Under the pieces are notes generated by a model. The model was not told the origin of the DNA. It did not search any database and worked only from the letters and a program-made list of their open reading frames with translations. The position numbers and the translations under genes are program-made. From Euphorbia lathyris (Eukaryota; Streptophyta; Magnoliopsida; Malpighiales; Euphorbiaceae), in assembly GCF_963576675.1 (NCBI RefSeq), contig NC_088913.1, positions 93,066,201-93,130,200 of the forward strand: 64,000 bases of DNA, in the 5' to 3' direction. Positions 11,917-22,150 of this stretch are shown in pieces (the stretch's first letter is position 1; each line of letters begins with the position of its first letter).

Positions 11917-13581
11917 CAAATTGAAAGAAAGAGGAAAACATCATATTAAGGACTAATGTGAATAAAATATAAAGTGCAAAAAATAGGGATTAAAATGAAT
12001 AAAATTAAAGTTCCAACTTAGGGACTAAAATGAATAAAATAAAAATATTAAATTAAAGATTAAAATGAATAAAAATTAAAGTTATTAGCTTAGGGATAAC
12101 AAAGAATAAAAATAAATTTTATTACAGTAGGGATTAAAACGAATAGAAAATAAAGTTTTTTTTATAACTATTAGTATCCAAACAACTGAGAGATGAAAGT
12201 TATCTTGAATTGTTTCGTTTATTCCAAATCATTGTTATGAAAAAATAGACCAATTAAATCAATAATATTAATTTCTAATATTATTAATATCACATTCAAT
12301 ATACATGTACAAAAATGAATTGGTTTAAATTTGGACAAAGGACTATAAAATATAAAGTCCGAATAGGGACTAAAATGAAAGTTCCAAATTAGGGACTAAA
12401 ATGAATAAAATAAAAAGTATTAAATTTAAATTAAGGATGAAAGTGACTAAACATAATATTATTATGTTAGAGATTTTAATGAATTAGAAAAGTAAATTAT
12501 TAGATTTGGATTAAAAGTGAGGAAGGATAAAGTTATTACATTAGGGGTAACAACGATTGAAAATAAAGTTTATTACATTAGAGATTAAAACGAATATAAC
12601 CTAAAGTTTTTTTTTATAACTATTGGTGCCCAAACGACCATGAGATGAAAGTTATCTTGAATTGTTTCGTTTATTCCAAATCATTGTTATGAAAAATAAA
12701 TAAATCAATAATATTAATTTGTAAAATTATTAATATCATATTCGAATGAGTGTGTAAAAAAGAACTAGTTCAAATTTGGAGAAAGGATTATACCGAATAA
12801 ATTGAAAAGTTTATTTGGAAAGGAAATTGAAAGAAAGAGGAAAACATCACATTAAGGACTAAAGTGAATAAAATATAAAGTCCGAAAATAGGGATTAAAA
12901 TGAACAAAATGAAAGTTCCAAATTAGGGACTAAAATGAATAAAAGAAAAAGTATTAAATTAAAAGTTAAAATGAATAAAAATGAAAACTAACTTATTAAT
13001 TAAGGATCAAAGTGAACAAAAATAATATTACTATGTAAGAGATTAAAATGAATTAGAAAAGTAAATTATTAGATTTGAATTAAAAGTGAAGAAGGATAAA
13101 GTTATTAGATTAGGGGTAACAACGAATAAAAATAAAAGTTTATTACATTAGAGATTAAAACGAATAGAAACTAAAGTATTTTTTTATAAGTACTGGTACC
13201 CAAACAACCATGAGATGAAAGTTATCTTGAATTGTTTCGTTTATTCCAAATCATTGTTATGAAAAAATAGACCAATTAAATCAATAATATTAATTTCTAA
13301 TATTATTAATATCACATTCGAATATAAGTGTATAAAAAAGAACTAGTTTAAATTTGGATAAAGGATTATACCGAATAAATTGAAAAGTTTATTTGGAAAG
13401 GAAATTGAAAGAAAGAGGAAAACATCACATTAAGGATTACAGTGAATAAAATATAAAATAGGGACTAAAATGAATAAAATCAAGGTTCCAAATTAGGGAC
13501 TAAAATGAATAAAATAACAAGTATTAAATTAAAAGTTAAAATGAATAAAAAGGAAAGCTAAGTTATTAATTAAGGATCAAA
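11917..13581. repeat. AT-rich tandem repeat with ~570-bp unit and ~40-bp inner periodicity
   Basis: Three landmarks recur in order: gaaagaaagaggaaaaca (11923, 12829, 13407), gttatcttgaattgtttcg (12199, 12651, 13221), and many copies of gggactaaaatgaataaaa variants about 40 bp apart. Later units are spaced about 570-578 bp and an earlier one is shortened to about 450. A remnant continues at 14188-14234 after a LINE insertion. No coding content. Confidence 0.8.
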
Positions 13582-14133
13582 CATCTTGGTAGACCTATCC
13601 AGAAGAAGGTTGTTCATCTTTTGGGCTGGTGTAGGCCTAGTGAAGGGGTGGTGAAATTAAATACCGATGGCTCTTGTCATAAGGACAGTAAAATTGCTGC
13701 TGGTGGAGTTCTGAGAGACGATGGTGGTGCTTGGATTTCTGGGTTCACGCAGAACCTGAGTATGGGCTCCTCCTTTTCTGCAGAGCTTTGGGGGATCTAC
13801 TCTGGTCTTAGTCTTGCTAGGGGTCTGGGTTTGAAGAAAGTGCTTGTGGAGTCGGACAACCTTGAAGCTATCAAGATTATCTCTGATGTTAATGCTATTT
13901 GTTTAAATAGCCAAAATTTAATCAAAGGTATTAGAAGGATGTGTTCTTCCTTCGAGTTCATCAAGTTTAGCCATATTTTCAGAGAGCAGAATAGGGTGGC
14001 AGATCGCCTAGCAGTTGAGGGCCATGAGAGGATGTTGGGAGTCACAACCTTCTCTTCTCCTCCTGATTTCCTACCTTCTCTCCTGTTGGAGGATGTGGTG
14101 GGGGTTAGCTTCCCTAGGCTAATCCCGGGTTAG
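13582..14133 (+). pseudogene. LINE ORF2 C-terminal RNase H domain
   Basis: The open frame runs from the insertion point, so the apparent start at 13621 (a TTG) is not a real start. It has the RVT_3-type RNase H residues in order: NTDGS, AELWG, ESDN and, near the end, REQNRVADRLA. These give the D-E-D-D metal-binding set that removes RNA from RNA:DNA hybrids. The frame has no stops until a TAG at 14131, about 30 bases after a hydrophobic tail. It lacks the endonuclease and RT needed for activity, so it is a dead fragment despite its open frame. Confidence 0.9.
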
Positions 14134-14187
14134 GTTTCTTTTTGGTTTTTGTTTGTTTTCTTTCCTTTGCCTACCAAAAAAAAAAAA
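13582..14187 (+). mobile_element. 5'-truncated LINE (L1-like), 3' end only
   Basis: A 600-bp insert ending in a poly-A run (14176-14189). It is flanked by the same 14 bases aattaaggatcaaa at 13568-13581 and 14188-14201, with the last A's ambiguous. Poly-A tail, long target duplication and 5' truncation are the marks of target-primed reverse transcription. The body encodes only the terminal RNase H domain of the LINE ORF2 protein. It sits inside the AT-rich tandem repeat, which resumes on the right side. Confidence 0.9.
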
Positions 14188-14234
14188 AATTAAGGATCAA
14201 AGTGAACAAAAATAATATTATTATGTTAGAGATT

Positions 14235-14713
14235 TGATAACACAAATGAAACTTCTGATCGGACCACGTCCCTGTGAGGCGCCGTTGGGATCGGCCGGGG
14301 ACACTCCGATGCCAAAGTCAGTAACAAATATGGCGAATAAACTGAATGGACAAAGCTTAGTGAAAAGTAAGTATGAGTGAATGTACCTTGATAGCCTAGA
14401 CGTAGGCTATTTATAATAGATAGATTTGTAACTCCTAGGTAACCAGAGAGTCTCCATTAATGCTCATTTAATGGCGGTTACAAGTTACTCTTAACCTGGC
14501 GGGTTAAGACTATTAATGATTCATTTAATGATCGTTATGGCCGAGTTGACGGTTAGCCGTTATTTAAGTAAATGGAGAGATTCGCCTTAGAGATCCGCCA
14601 GCGGATCTCTTAGAGCTATCCCAGGGGGATCCGCCGGGCGGTTTCTTATGCCACGTGGCATATTTGAGGCGATTATCTCCTTTGGTCCTTGCGATAATAT
14701 CCCGATGTTATCA
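14235..14713 (-). repeat. 3' LTR of Tat-1
   Basis: Begins TGATAACA and ends TGTTATCA on the plus strand, giving terminal inverted ends. It resembles 61979-62489 in the phrase ctccgatgccaaagtcagt, the TATTTATA box (14408-14415, TATAAATA on the minus strand), agtctccattaatg, and the terminal taatatcccgatgttatca. It contains a perfect hairpin agatccgccagcggatct near 14595. The left end abuts the tandem repeat at 14234. The partner LTR is missing, so no target duplication can be checked. Confidence 0.85.
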
Positions 14714-14728
14714 GAAGCCCTCCCAAAA
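14714..14728 (-). promoter_or_regulatory. Polypurine tract of Tat-1
   Basis: Read on the minus strand, ttttgggagggcttc directly precedes the LTR, as expected for the primer of plus-strand synthesis. This fixes Tat-1 on the minus strand with 14235-14713 as its 3' LTR. Confidence 0.8.
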
Positions 14729-14985
14729 TGCCTTTAAAGTCCTTTAGGGCTTTTAGACTTCTGCGCGCCGTCACACGCTTCCGCATTAATGAGCGCTCTG
14801 TTCGAGGTTCTTTGATGGTTGACACGTGTAATCACACTGCCCTAGGAGCGTTTTAAAAAGCCGTCTTCCTTCTCCGGAGTTCTCTTTCTCCCTTGCTTTC
14901 CATTTTCTTCTGTTTTTCGGAGCTTTTTCTCAGAAACCTCAAGCTTCTGCATTTCCATGTAAGTGTTCTTTACATCATTTTTTGA
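14729..14985 (+). promoter_or_regulatory. Likely promoter and leader of the Tat-1 antisense gene
   Basis: Between the polypurine tract and the antisense ORF there is a TATA-like ttttaaaaagc near 14850, followed by a C/T-rich leader (ccttctccggagttctctttctc). This is where a promoter for the plus-strand transcript would lie. Function is inferred from position only. Confidence 0.4.
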
Positions 14986-17279
14986 ATGTTTAGAAGTTCA
15001 TCTTCGTCTTCGGGGTCAACTTCAGAACTTTTTAATTTGCCATCTTCTCCTCGCATTGAAGTAGATTTTAGTTGGTCCTCGTCTTCGTTTTCGTCGGAGG
15101 ATTCCCAATCTCTCGCCGGAGAAATTAATTCCGATTTAGCTGAGTTCAATAACTCGGCGCAGAGCCATTATCGGACTCGTTCCTCTGGAAATCCTTCTTC
15201 TAGTTTCGCTCCGGCCGGTGCCCGTAACCGGTTTCTGGGTTCAATGGCTTCTTCTTCTGTTCCTGTTAGGAAGAAGACACCTTGAGCAGAATCCACTTCG
15301 TCTCGCATGAGTGCCGCGGATTTGGCGAACCTATCAGATCGCTTTCCATGGATTAAAAACTACGAAACCCAACTCCCTGCTTCACATCAACGCCCTTCCA
15401 ATCCGCCGACAGGCTTTTTTACTGTTTTTTGTAGTCATGTTGAGAGAGGGTTTCGCCTTCCTCTTCTCAAGATGTTGGCGGATATCCTCTGTTTTTTGTA
15501 GTCATGTTGAGAGAGGGTTTCGCCTTCCTCTTCTCAAGATGTTGGCGGATATCCTCTCGTATTTTGACATCGCTGTCAGCCAACTACATCCTAATGGTTG
15601 GCTCGATATGGCCTTGGATTGCTATCTGGCGTCAAATTTAGGCGTAACGTATAATGGCCGTATCTTCAGAGCCTTTCACAAACCTTCTAAGAGGAAGTCA
15701 GAGTCCTATCTTACATTCGCCAAATTTGGTGTTTATTCGCCCTTCTACCACAAAATGTCTAACGTGCACAGCTGGGATGAGAGTTTCTTCTATGTGAGGA
15801 TAAAGGAGGACGAGCCATTGGACTTTCCTTTAGTCTGGAACTCTCGTCCACTACACATGGCGGGAGACATGCGAATTTTAACGCTTGGTGATGAGGCTGT
15901 GGCGGATCTCATGAAGCAAATTAAGGCGGATGCCTAGACTTATGAGGATGCCTTAGCCTTCATGATGAGCGACATTCCTTTGATCCGCCGAGTGGAGGAT
16001 CAACTTGTTTACTCGAAAATAACTCAATTTGATCAAGGTACCTTATTTATTTTTGGAGCTTTAATTTATTTTGATATCTTCTTTTGGCAGGGCTGCATCT
16101 AAGGCAAATCGTGCTCTTGCAGAGACGCGCAGGCAATTTCGAGAAGAGGAAGCCCGCAAGAAAAATCAAGAGGCCATCCCTCAAACTGATACGGGCAAAC
16201 ACCCTATGGAGACGACTGCTGATCCGCCTCTAAAGAAGAGGCGGCCCAACACCGTTGGGAGTACCAAGATAATGGAGGATGCCATTAAATCCGCCAAGAC
16301 TACTGAAAAAACGGTTCAGGTAATGCATCTCTTAATTCTTTTGCCTGCTTGTCAGATTTTGAAGTGGCGTATGGTCTTTCTTACTTATGTAGTCGGCGAA
16401 GCCCAGTACTGGCGAATCTTGGTCCGCCAAGTTGGCTGGACGAACTTTCGAGGATGAATCGCTTTTGAATAACCTGGACGAAGCTCTAGGACAAGTAGGA
16501 GAAGTACAAAGGGGCTATGACCAAATCCCCAGATCGATCCACGTCCAAAAGGGGAAATCAGAGCTTCTTTCAGTAAGTTTTTTGGAAGACCGTGATGATT
16601 TCTTTGTTTCTGCTTTTTGGCTAACTTGTTTTGCTTTTCTCAGCTGTACGCTCGCCTTCGTACCTTGGAGAACGGGCTGCTTCAAGATAGGGTTACTGTT
16701 GAGAAGCTGGAGAAAGAGTTGGCAAATGCCAATTCTTCCTTTGCCGTTGTCAATGCCAACCTTTCTTCCGCTAACGCGAACTTGGCCTCTGCCACAGCTG
16801 CTTTGATTCTCCGAGACGAGGAGATACAGAAGTTAAAGGCAAAGATAGCCTCCGATGCTAAAAATCATAAAGATGCTCTCGGGGAGGCGGAATACACGGC
16901 AGGCGAACAAGCATTCTTTTATGGCGAGATGCTTATGGCGTATTTCTCCTTAGCTCATCCCGGAATCGATTTTACAGATCCTGAGTTCGCCGTTCCTGAG
17001 CCGGAGGATGTGGCGAGGTTCAAGAAGATGCCTGATGCCAAGGGGTATCTCCGCGATTATGTAAGAAGATGGATGAAAGGAACCTTGCCTGAGGCTAAGC
17101 CTTCTACCATAGCTGTGGAGGATGATCTTCAGGAGATACCGTCTAAGGCTGATTCAGAACCAAAAGGAGACAAGGAGGTATCTCTTGGTGGCGAATCTAC
17201 AACTGTGGAGAAAAAGGATCCTCCAGTGTGCCCTGTTGGTGAGGGAAGCGTAAAAGGGGATGCCCCTGCTATCATTTAG
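14986..17279 (+). pseudogene. Tat-1 antisense extra ORF (PF04195-like putative gypsy-type transposon protein), spliced
   Basis: A gene on the strand opposite to Tat-1 gag-pol. Probable exons are 14986-16037, 16091-16319, 16393-16572 and 16644-17279, with gt...ag introns of 53, 73 and 71 bp; the first intron is unusually short. The N-terminus is serine-rich. Next comes the conserved block with LSDRFPWI, PPTGFFTVF, GFRLPL and QLHPNGW, as in the plant PF04195 family. The C-terminal exon forms a coiled coil (LEKELANANSS and following) and ends in an acidic tail. A TGA near 15283, a 67-bp tandem duplication at 15422-15555 that shifts frame, and a TAG near 15935 disable it. Extra ORFs of this type are known from Tat elements; their function is unknown. 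Tat-2 carries a homologue (exons at 47033-47150 and 54843-55460). Confidence 0.8.
15422..15555 (+). repeat. 67-bp tandem duplication inside the antisense ORF
   Basis: The segment starting ctgttttttgtagtcatgtt at 15422 is repeated at 15489. Because 67 is not a multiple of three, the first half of the protein is thrown out of frame with the second. The two copies look identical, so the duplication is recent compared with the element. Confidence 0.9.
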
Positions 17280-17879
17280 TTTTTGTTTGTATAAGTTTTT
17301 GTAAAAACCAGTATGATTCCAAACATTGCTATTTAATTCACTTTTACACTTTTGTGCCCGATAGTGTTTTGAATGTGAATATGTTCAGGATTTTTGTTTG
17401 AAGTAGGTGGCCAGCCATACTTCACCGTATGAACCTTTGTGAAGGTTTGAAGCTGTTCTATTCCTCCTTAGAGGAAGTAAAGCTGCCCAGGGGTTCGTTT
17501 TGCCACCTATCTTTGAGGTGAAACGATCTGCCCGTAGGACTTGTAAGTCCTTCTTAGGGAAGGACAAGAGAGTGTAAAGACCTTGCGTCCAAGGATCGTT
17601 TTAACTCTATTGGTGACCATGATCTGCCAAGTGGCGGATCTGTTGTGATTGTGAGGAGTGTTGGATGCCTCCTTTTTATGACTGGAATATTGATATTGCA
17701 GTAGTGAATCATAAAAAAGAAAATGGATAATAAAACCAACAATCTTTATTAATGGAAGAAACACCTTATTACAGGAAATAGGTTTTTGCAAATGAGCCTC
17801 ATTAAAACCTTTAACAAGAAAAACCTCGTGGGAAAAAGCTTGTTAAAGAAAAAAGAGTACTCAAGACCATAGGTGCATT
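17280..17879. other. Tat-1 region between the antisense ORF and the integrase tail
   Basis: Non-coding on both strands. It aligns with 55461-56150 of Tat-2 through phrases such as ggtaggtggccagcc, cctatctttgaggtgaa, cattaaaacctttaa and agtactcaagacc. The two opposing transcripts would end here. Confidence 0.6.
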
Positions 17880-18410
17880 TCATTCTCTGACTAAGTGTTC
17901 ACGTCGGCTCAAGAGATTCGCCATGTGTGGTAATGTATTGTCCTCCGCATCATCCTTATCCACTGCTATTGTAGTGCATTCCTCTTCTGTTTTCTTTTTA
18001 GATTGAGGGCGAATCATTAACGAAGCCGAATAAGTTTCTTGAGCCACTTTTTGACAACCTCTAACCATCACTCCCCCCTTGACCGTAGGAATGTAAAGTG
18101 TTAGATGGCGAATAGAGATAAGGGCCGCAACTTCGGAGATAAATGGTCATCCGAGAATAATATTGTAGGCCAATTGTCTATCTAGGACTGAGAACTCCAG
18201 ATCTCCTTTCCAAACTTGATCATCCCCAGCAAGTTCGCACTCCAAAATAACTTGGCCTTTCGTCTGAATGGTATGACCAGTGACTCCTAGAATATCGACC
18301 ATAGTTGGTTCCCCTTGGACAGGATCAACTTTGAGTTTAATGAATGCTTCTCGAGTGATGACGTTACATGAACTTCCCGTATCAATCATCACCCGTCTAA
18401 TTTCATAGCT
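17880..18410 (-). pseudogene. Tat-1 protease fused in frame to the integrase C-terminal tail
   Basis: On the minus strand the aspartic protease reads from MMIDTGSSCNVI (active-site DTGSS, from 18392 down) to NIILG then PFISEVAALIS. It continues without a frame change through SASLMIRPQSKKKTEEE into DNTLPHMANLLSRREHLVRE and a stop at 17880. The last ~25 codons align, codon by codon, with the integrase end of Tat-2 (near 56160-56235). RT, RNase H and the integrase core are therefore deleted with the frame kept. One TGA interrupts the protease where Tat-2 has TGG. The right end, about 18410, is cut by Athila-X sequence, so gag and the 5' LTR are missing. Confidence 0.75.
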
Positions 18411-18420
18411 GGTTAACTTT

Positions 18421-18702
18421 TGCGTATTTACTTTTTGCTTTCTAACAGTTCTTCATCTTACTCTTTCTTTTGCAGCACAAGTCCGCCTCCCTCCCTCCAT
18501 CTCCGGCCATTTTCCGGCGAAATCACCGTCTAAACACCCTCTTTCCACCTCAAATCATTTCCTACGCCTCCCATCCTTCACCATTTACACTCAAATCCCT
18601 CAAAAACTCCTTGAATCCAAAAACCCCAAATCACACCCTAGCTTCTCCATTTTTTCTCCAAAACACCAAATCCACTCAAATTTCTCCCAATTAAGCATTG
18701 TC
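18421..18702 (+). promoter_or_regulatory. Leader of the Athila-X extra ORF with a splice acceptor
   Basis: A pyrimidine-rich tract ends in tcttttgcag at about 18474, followed by a C-rich leader of about 230 bp before the ATG at 18703. Athila extra ORFs are commonly expressed by splicing, which fits. The apparent ORF in this C-rich leader has proline/serine composition expected from base bias, and I do not call it a gene. Confidence 0.5.
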
Positions 18703-19843
18703 ATGGCTTCAAAAAGAGGAAGAAAGAACAACCCGCCGGTTACCACGTCACGAACACGAGCCGCGACAAATGCCCCAATTCCTCAACCACGGTGCCGTTT
18801 ATCCGAACAGTACCAGTGTCCGTTCCTCCTCAAATCTCCTCGAGAAGGTGACCGGTATGATCGATTACGTGTCATGTCTCTTGCTCATATTCACTATTTT
18901 GATTTTCCTGTGTTGGATAAATTGGGAAACTCGGGTGCTATTCGTGAGTTCTTAGAATGGTTAGGATGGAATGATTTTGCATTGAAACCAATTTTTAGTT
19001 ACCCGTCACTGATTACAGAATTTTTTGTTAGCTTTAGGACGGGTACTGATGAACAGGACAAAACCAAAATAATGTTTAGATTGTTGGGGGAAGAAAGGGA
19101 AGTGACTGAAGGGCTATTTTGCACATTGTTTAACTGAGGGAGGTTTAGAATTGCTTCCCGAAGGGGTTACATTTGAGTCAATTTGGGCATCAATCACAGA
19201 CAATGAGTTGTATGATTCTAACAAATTGCTAAACAAGCAAATTGTTGATCAAAATCTCAGATTGATGCACAAATTCATATGTCATAGCATTTCGGATAAG
19301 AAAGATTCCGATAAAGTCAACAATAGGGAACTCATTCTACTCCACTGTCTGTCCACCCGAACCCGACCTAACTTACCCCACTTCATTTTCAAATCAATGC
19401 AAGACATCATAGACACCTCTAGGCGCACTTTAGCTTTTGGTCACATTATTACTGAAATCGCCAACCATTTTGGGTATACGAACCGTCTACGGGGCGTCCC
19501 TCACTTAGCACCTAAATTTTTCAATAAATCCTATTTGCGGAAAGCACAATATATGACAGAAAATTTTGAGTTTTGGCCCGTGGACCCAACTGCGGATGAT
19601 CAAATGGAGGAAAATGAGATGGAGGGTGCGGGGGATGAGGAACCAGTTGATCCTAATGGTGCACCGGCAGTTGACCCACGTTCCATTCACGAAAGGCTTG
19701 AGGCTCTCGAGCTACTAAGGAGGGAGAATCAGGCCACTTTGCAGCGCATCGAGACGTATCAACAGCAACAGGACCCCATACTCCAGCAGATGGCCCAATT
19801 CATGGCCCACTATGTCAGTCAGCACGACTGGCAACTGCCTTAG
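18703..19843 (+). pseudogene. Athila-X extra (env-position) ORF, PF20167-like putative plant transposon protein
   Basis: The first part (18703-19137) starts with a basic MASKRGRKNN tail and holds IREFLEWLGW, FRTGTDEQDKTKIMFRLLG. The second (19151-19843, other frame) holds LPEGVTFESIW, ELILLHCLSTRTRPNLPHFI, LAFGHIITEIA and a C-terminal coiled coil rich in Q. The pattern is that of the protein found after integrase in Athila elements, an env-like position with no proven envelope role. A one-base frameshift near 19130 splits it and a TGA follows. No signal peptide or transmembrane helix is visible. Together about 375 residues, close to the usual size. Confidence 0.75.
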
Positions 19844-20928
19844 ACAGGGAGTTCTTCTATCCTTTACTTTTTGCTTTAGTGTTATTTCGTATTTTGGGAC
19901 TAAACGCTACACTAATGGGGGATGGGAGTAAAGGATAGAACTTTATCTTTATTTTCAGTAGTTGTTATTTTCGTACGTTTAATTTCAATTTTATGATATT
20001 TTGCACTCTATTTTTATTAATTTGCACCTTATTTTTAATAGTTATGTTTTTCCCTTTATTTCTAATTTTTATTTAGCTTTTAGATAAATGTTTTGTGAAA
20101 TAATTTTGAATAAAAACTTCATTCTAAAGTTTTGTTTTAACAAACGAGAAAATCAAACAAAATTTTATCTAGAATAAATGTTAAATTTTGATAGGATGAA
20201 ATTTTACTTGAAAATCTTAAATTTTGTAAACGAATTTTGGACTATTTTGAATACGTAATTTTATTTTGTTATTACGCTCAGTATTTAAGAAATCGACATT
20301 TACATTTTGAGGAATAAAAATTGAGTTAATTAGCACACATTACCATTCCAAAGTGAGTTTTTGAGCCTAATTTAAAAAGCATTCACTAATGCTTCATCTT
20401 TTTTTCTCTCTCACGAGTGTTCCATAATCACACGAAACTTGAGAATTTGCATCAAATGCCGATCAAAACCTCACGCGTCTAGCTCAAAACACGATATGAT
20501 CAAGGCCTTCCTTATTTTACCCCCACATTTCATACTCAAAATGATAGCCCACCTTAAACACATTCTCCGTCGTTCACCCCTTCGAGCCTAGACATTCCAT
20601 TCATTTCACCACGTTACAAGCCACATTCCCTTCATAAATACCGCTTTTGTTCCCCCTAAATTTATGGGTAATTAGTAACCAATGTGCTTGAGATGATGAT
20701 TCACAATAAATATGAAATTCAGACAAAAAATTATACCGATATATAACGGTTATACCTCTCGATTTTCGTATATTTCATACTTTCTATACATATATATATA
20801 CACACACATATAAATAAAATTCATATTGATATTTTTATATATAAAGTCAAAAAAAAAAAAAAAGAAGAAGAAATATATATATAAATAAAAGTAAAAATAT
20901 ATAGCATCATATATAAATAAAAGAGAGA
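19844..20928 (+). other. 3' untranslated region of Athila-X
   Basis: AT-rich, non-coding. A purine tract aatgggggatgggagtaaagg lies near 19915. A mixed TA/CA microsatellite fills about 20770-20900. Confidence 0.5.
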
Positions 20929-22150
20929 TGTCCGTTACAAAAATTATGAATTTCCGAAAGACAAAATTCCTCTTGTGAATCTATCAAATAATTACCCATG
21001 AATTCTCAAAGTTGATGAATATGTTGAAGCCTAAGATTCCTTTGACATTTCAACTCCTAAATTATTAAAATCTTCCCCCATGCTCTCTTAAATGCTAAAT
21101 TCAGATGATAAGGAGTGGGAGGCCATAAGGATGACTTGGTCTTTGGAATTTTGTGTGTCATTTTACTATAAAAGGAGGCCTTGGGTGCCATTTGAAGACA
21201 CACCAAGCTTAGGCTTAATTCTTCCCTCTATAATGTTATTTTGTTGATTCTTATCCTTAAGAATCAGTTGTTTGTGTTGTTCTTATTGTTGTTAGAGTGT
21301 TGTTTGTGCAAAAGTTCATCTAATAAAAGTAAGTTTCAAGTTACCGAAGAAGTTCGTTCGGTAATCGTCACTACGGTTTCTTCTAAACTTTAATCTCTTT
21401 TATTAATATGAACTCTATTATCTATCTTTCTAAAATGTGTTTTAATCTAATCATGGGCTAAAACCTCCTTAACTAAGGCTAAAAGCGGATCTTAACCTTA
21501 ATTATGTGGTAATTACGTTTAACCTATTTAAGTTATCTTTATCCTTTTTAAGAACTAATTTATGATTCTTAATGCTTGTAGGAGATGGGCCAACTCTCTA
21601 CTTGAATATAATTAATCGTTTATATTGACCGTAATTAGATTGATTAATCGAAATTCATAAGTTGGACCTAATGACCATTTAGTGTGGCTTATTGGTTTTC
21701 CAAGGTTTTTCATTAATCTTATTACAAATCTTAGATTTATTACTTGAGCCGGATCAATGGAAAGTAATTAGTCGAGAGTTTAGAACAGATCTCGGGAACT
21801 ATTAGTTATTAAGAAAAATCGCCATCTTAAAAATGATAAAACAACTTAAAAGAGGTTAAGTGTTATTACCAATCAAAGAGGTTAAGTGAAGCTAGAAATC
21901 TTAGTTTCTTTTATTATAAGTAATCTCTCACTTAATTTGTGTAATTTTTATTTCATTTCTTGCTTAAGTCTTAGTTTGGTTGTCCAACAAACTCTACATT
22001 TCGGTTGTTTAAATAATAGATAGTAAGCAAAGAGATTAGTACTTATAATCACCATCCTCGTGGGAACGATACTCTACTTTCACTTTATTACTTGATACAC
22101 GACTAAGGTACACTTGCCTTCACATGCACGTATACGTAAAACGTGCATCA
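20929..22150 (+). repeat. Probable 3' LTR of Athila-X
   Basis: The end is well supported: a run of ttattacttgatacacgac, then ggtacacttgcc and gtaaaacgtgcatca, is the usual Athila LTR finish. A TATAAAA box lies at 21167-21173 with a plausible transcript start just after. The start at 20929 (TGTCCGTTAC after the purines aaaagagaga) is a guess, since no second LTR exists for comparison. Confidence 0.5.

Larger units (their letters stand above)
18421..22150 (+). mobile_element. Athila-X, 3' half (extra ORF, 3' region, 3' LTR)
   Basis: This segment has a spliced leader, an Athila-type extra ORF, a ~1-kb AT-rich 3' region and a probable LTR ending gtgcatca at 22150. It lacks gag and pol. Its right end cuts a copia RT frame exactly, as an insertion would. 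Its left end meets the Tat-1 protease at about 18410-18420 with no recognisable LTR, so the left side was lost by deletion or rearrangement. Confidence 0.65.

Noticed and set aside
13621..13623. Start of the RNase H ORF
   Set aside because: It is a TTG, and the frame is open further upstream to the LINE truncation point; the domain is a fragment without its own start.
18470..18694. Proline/serine-rich ORF
   Set aside because: It lies in the C-rich leader after a splice acceptor and before the extra ORF; composition follows base bias.
22114..22150. Apparent start codon and N-terminus of the copia ORF
   Set aside because: These codons are the end of the Athila-X LTR; RT homology begins only after 22150.
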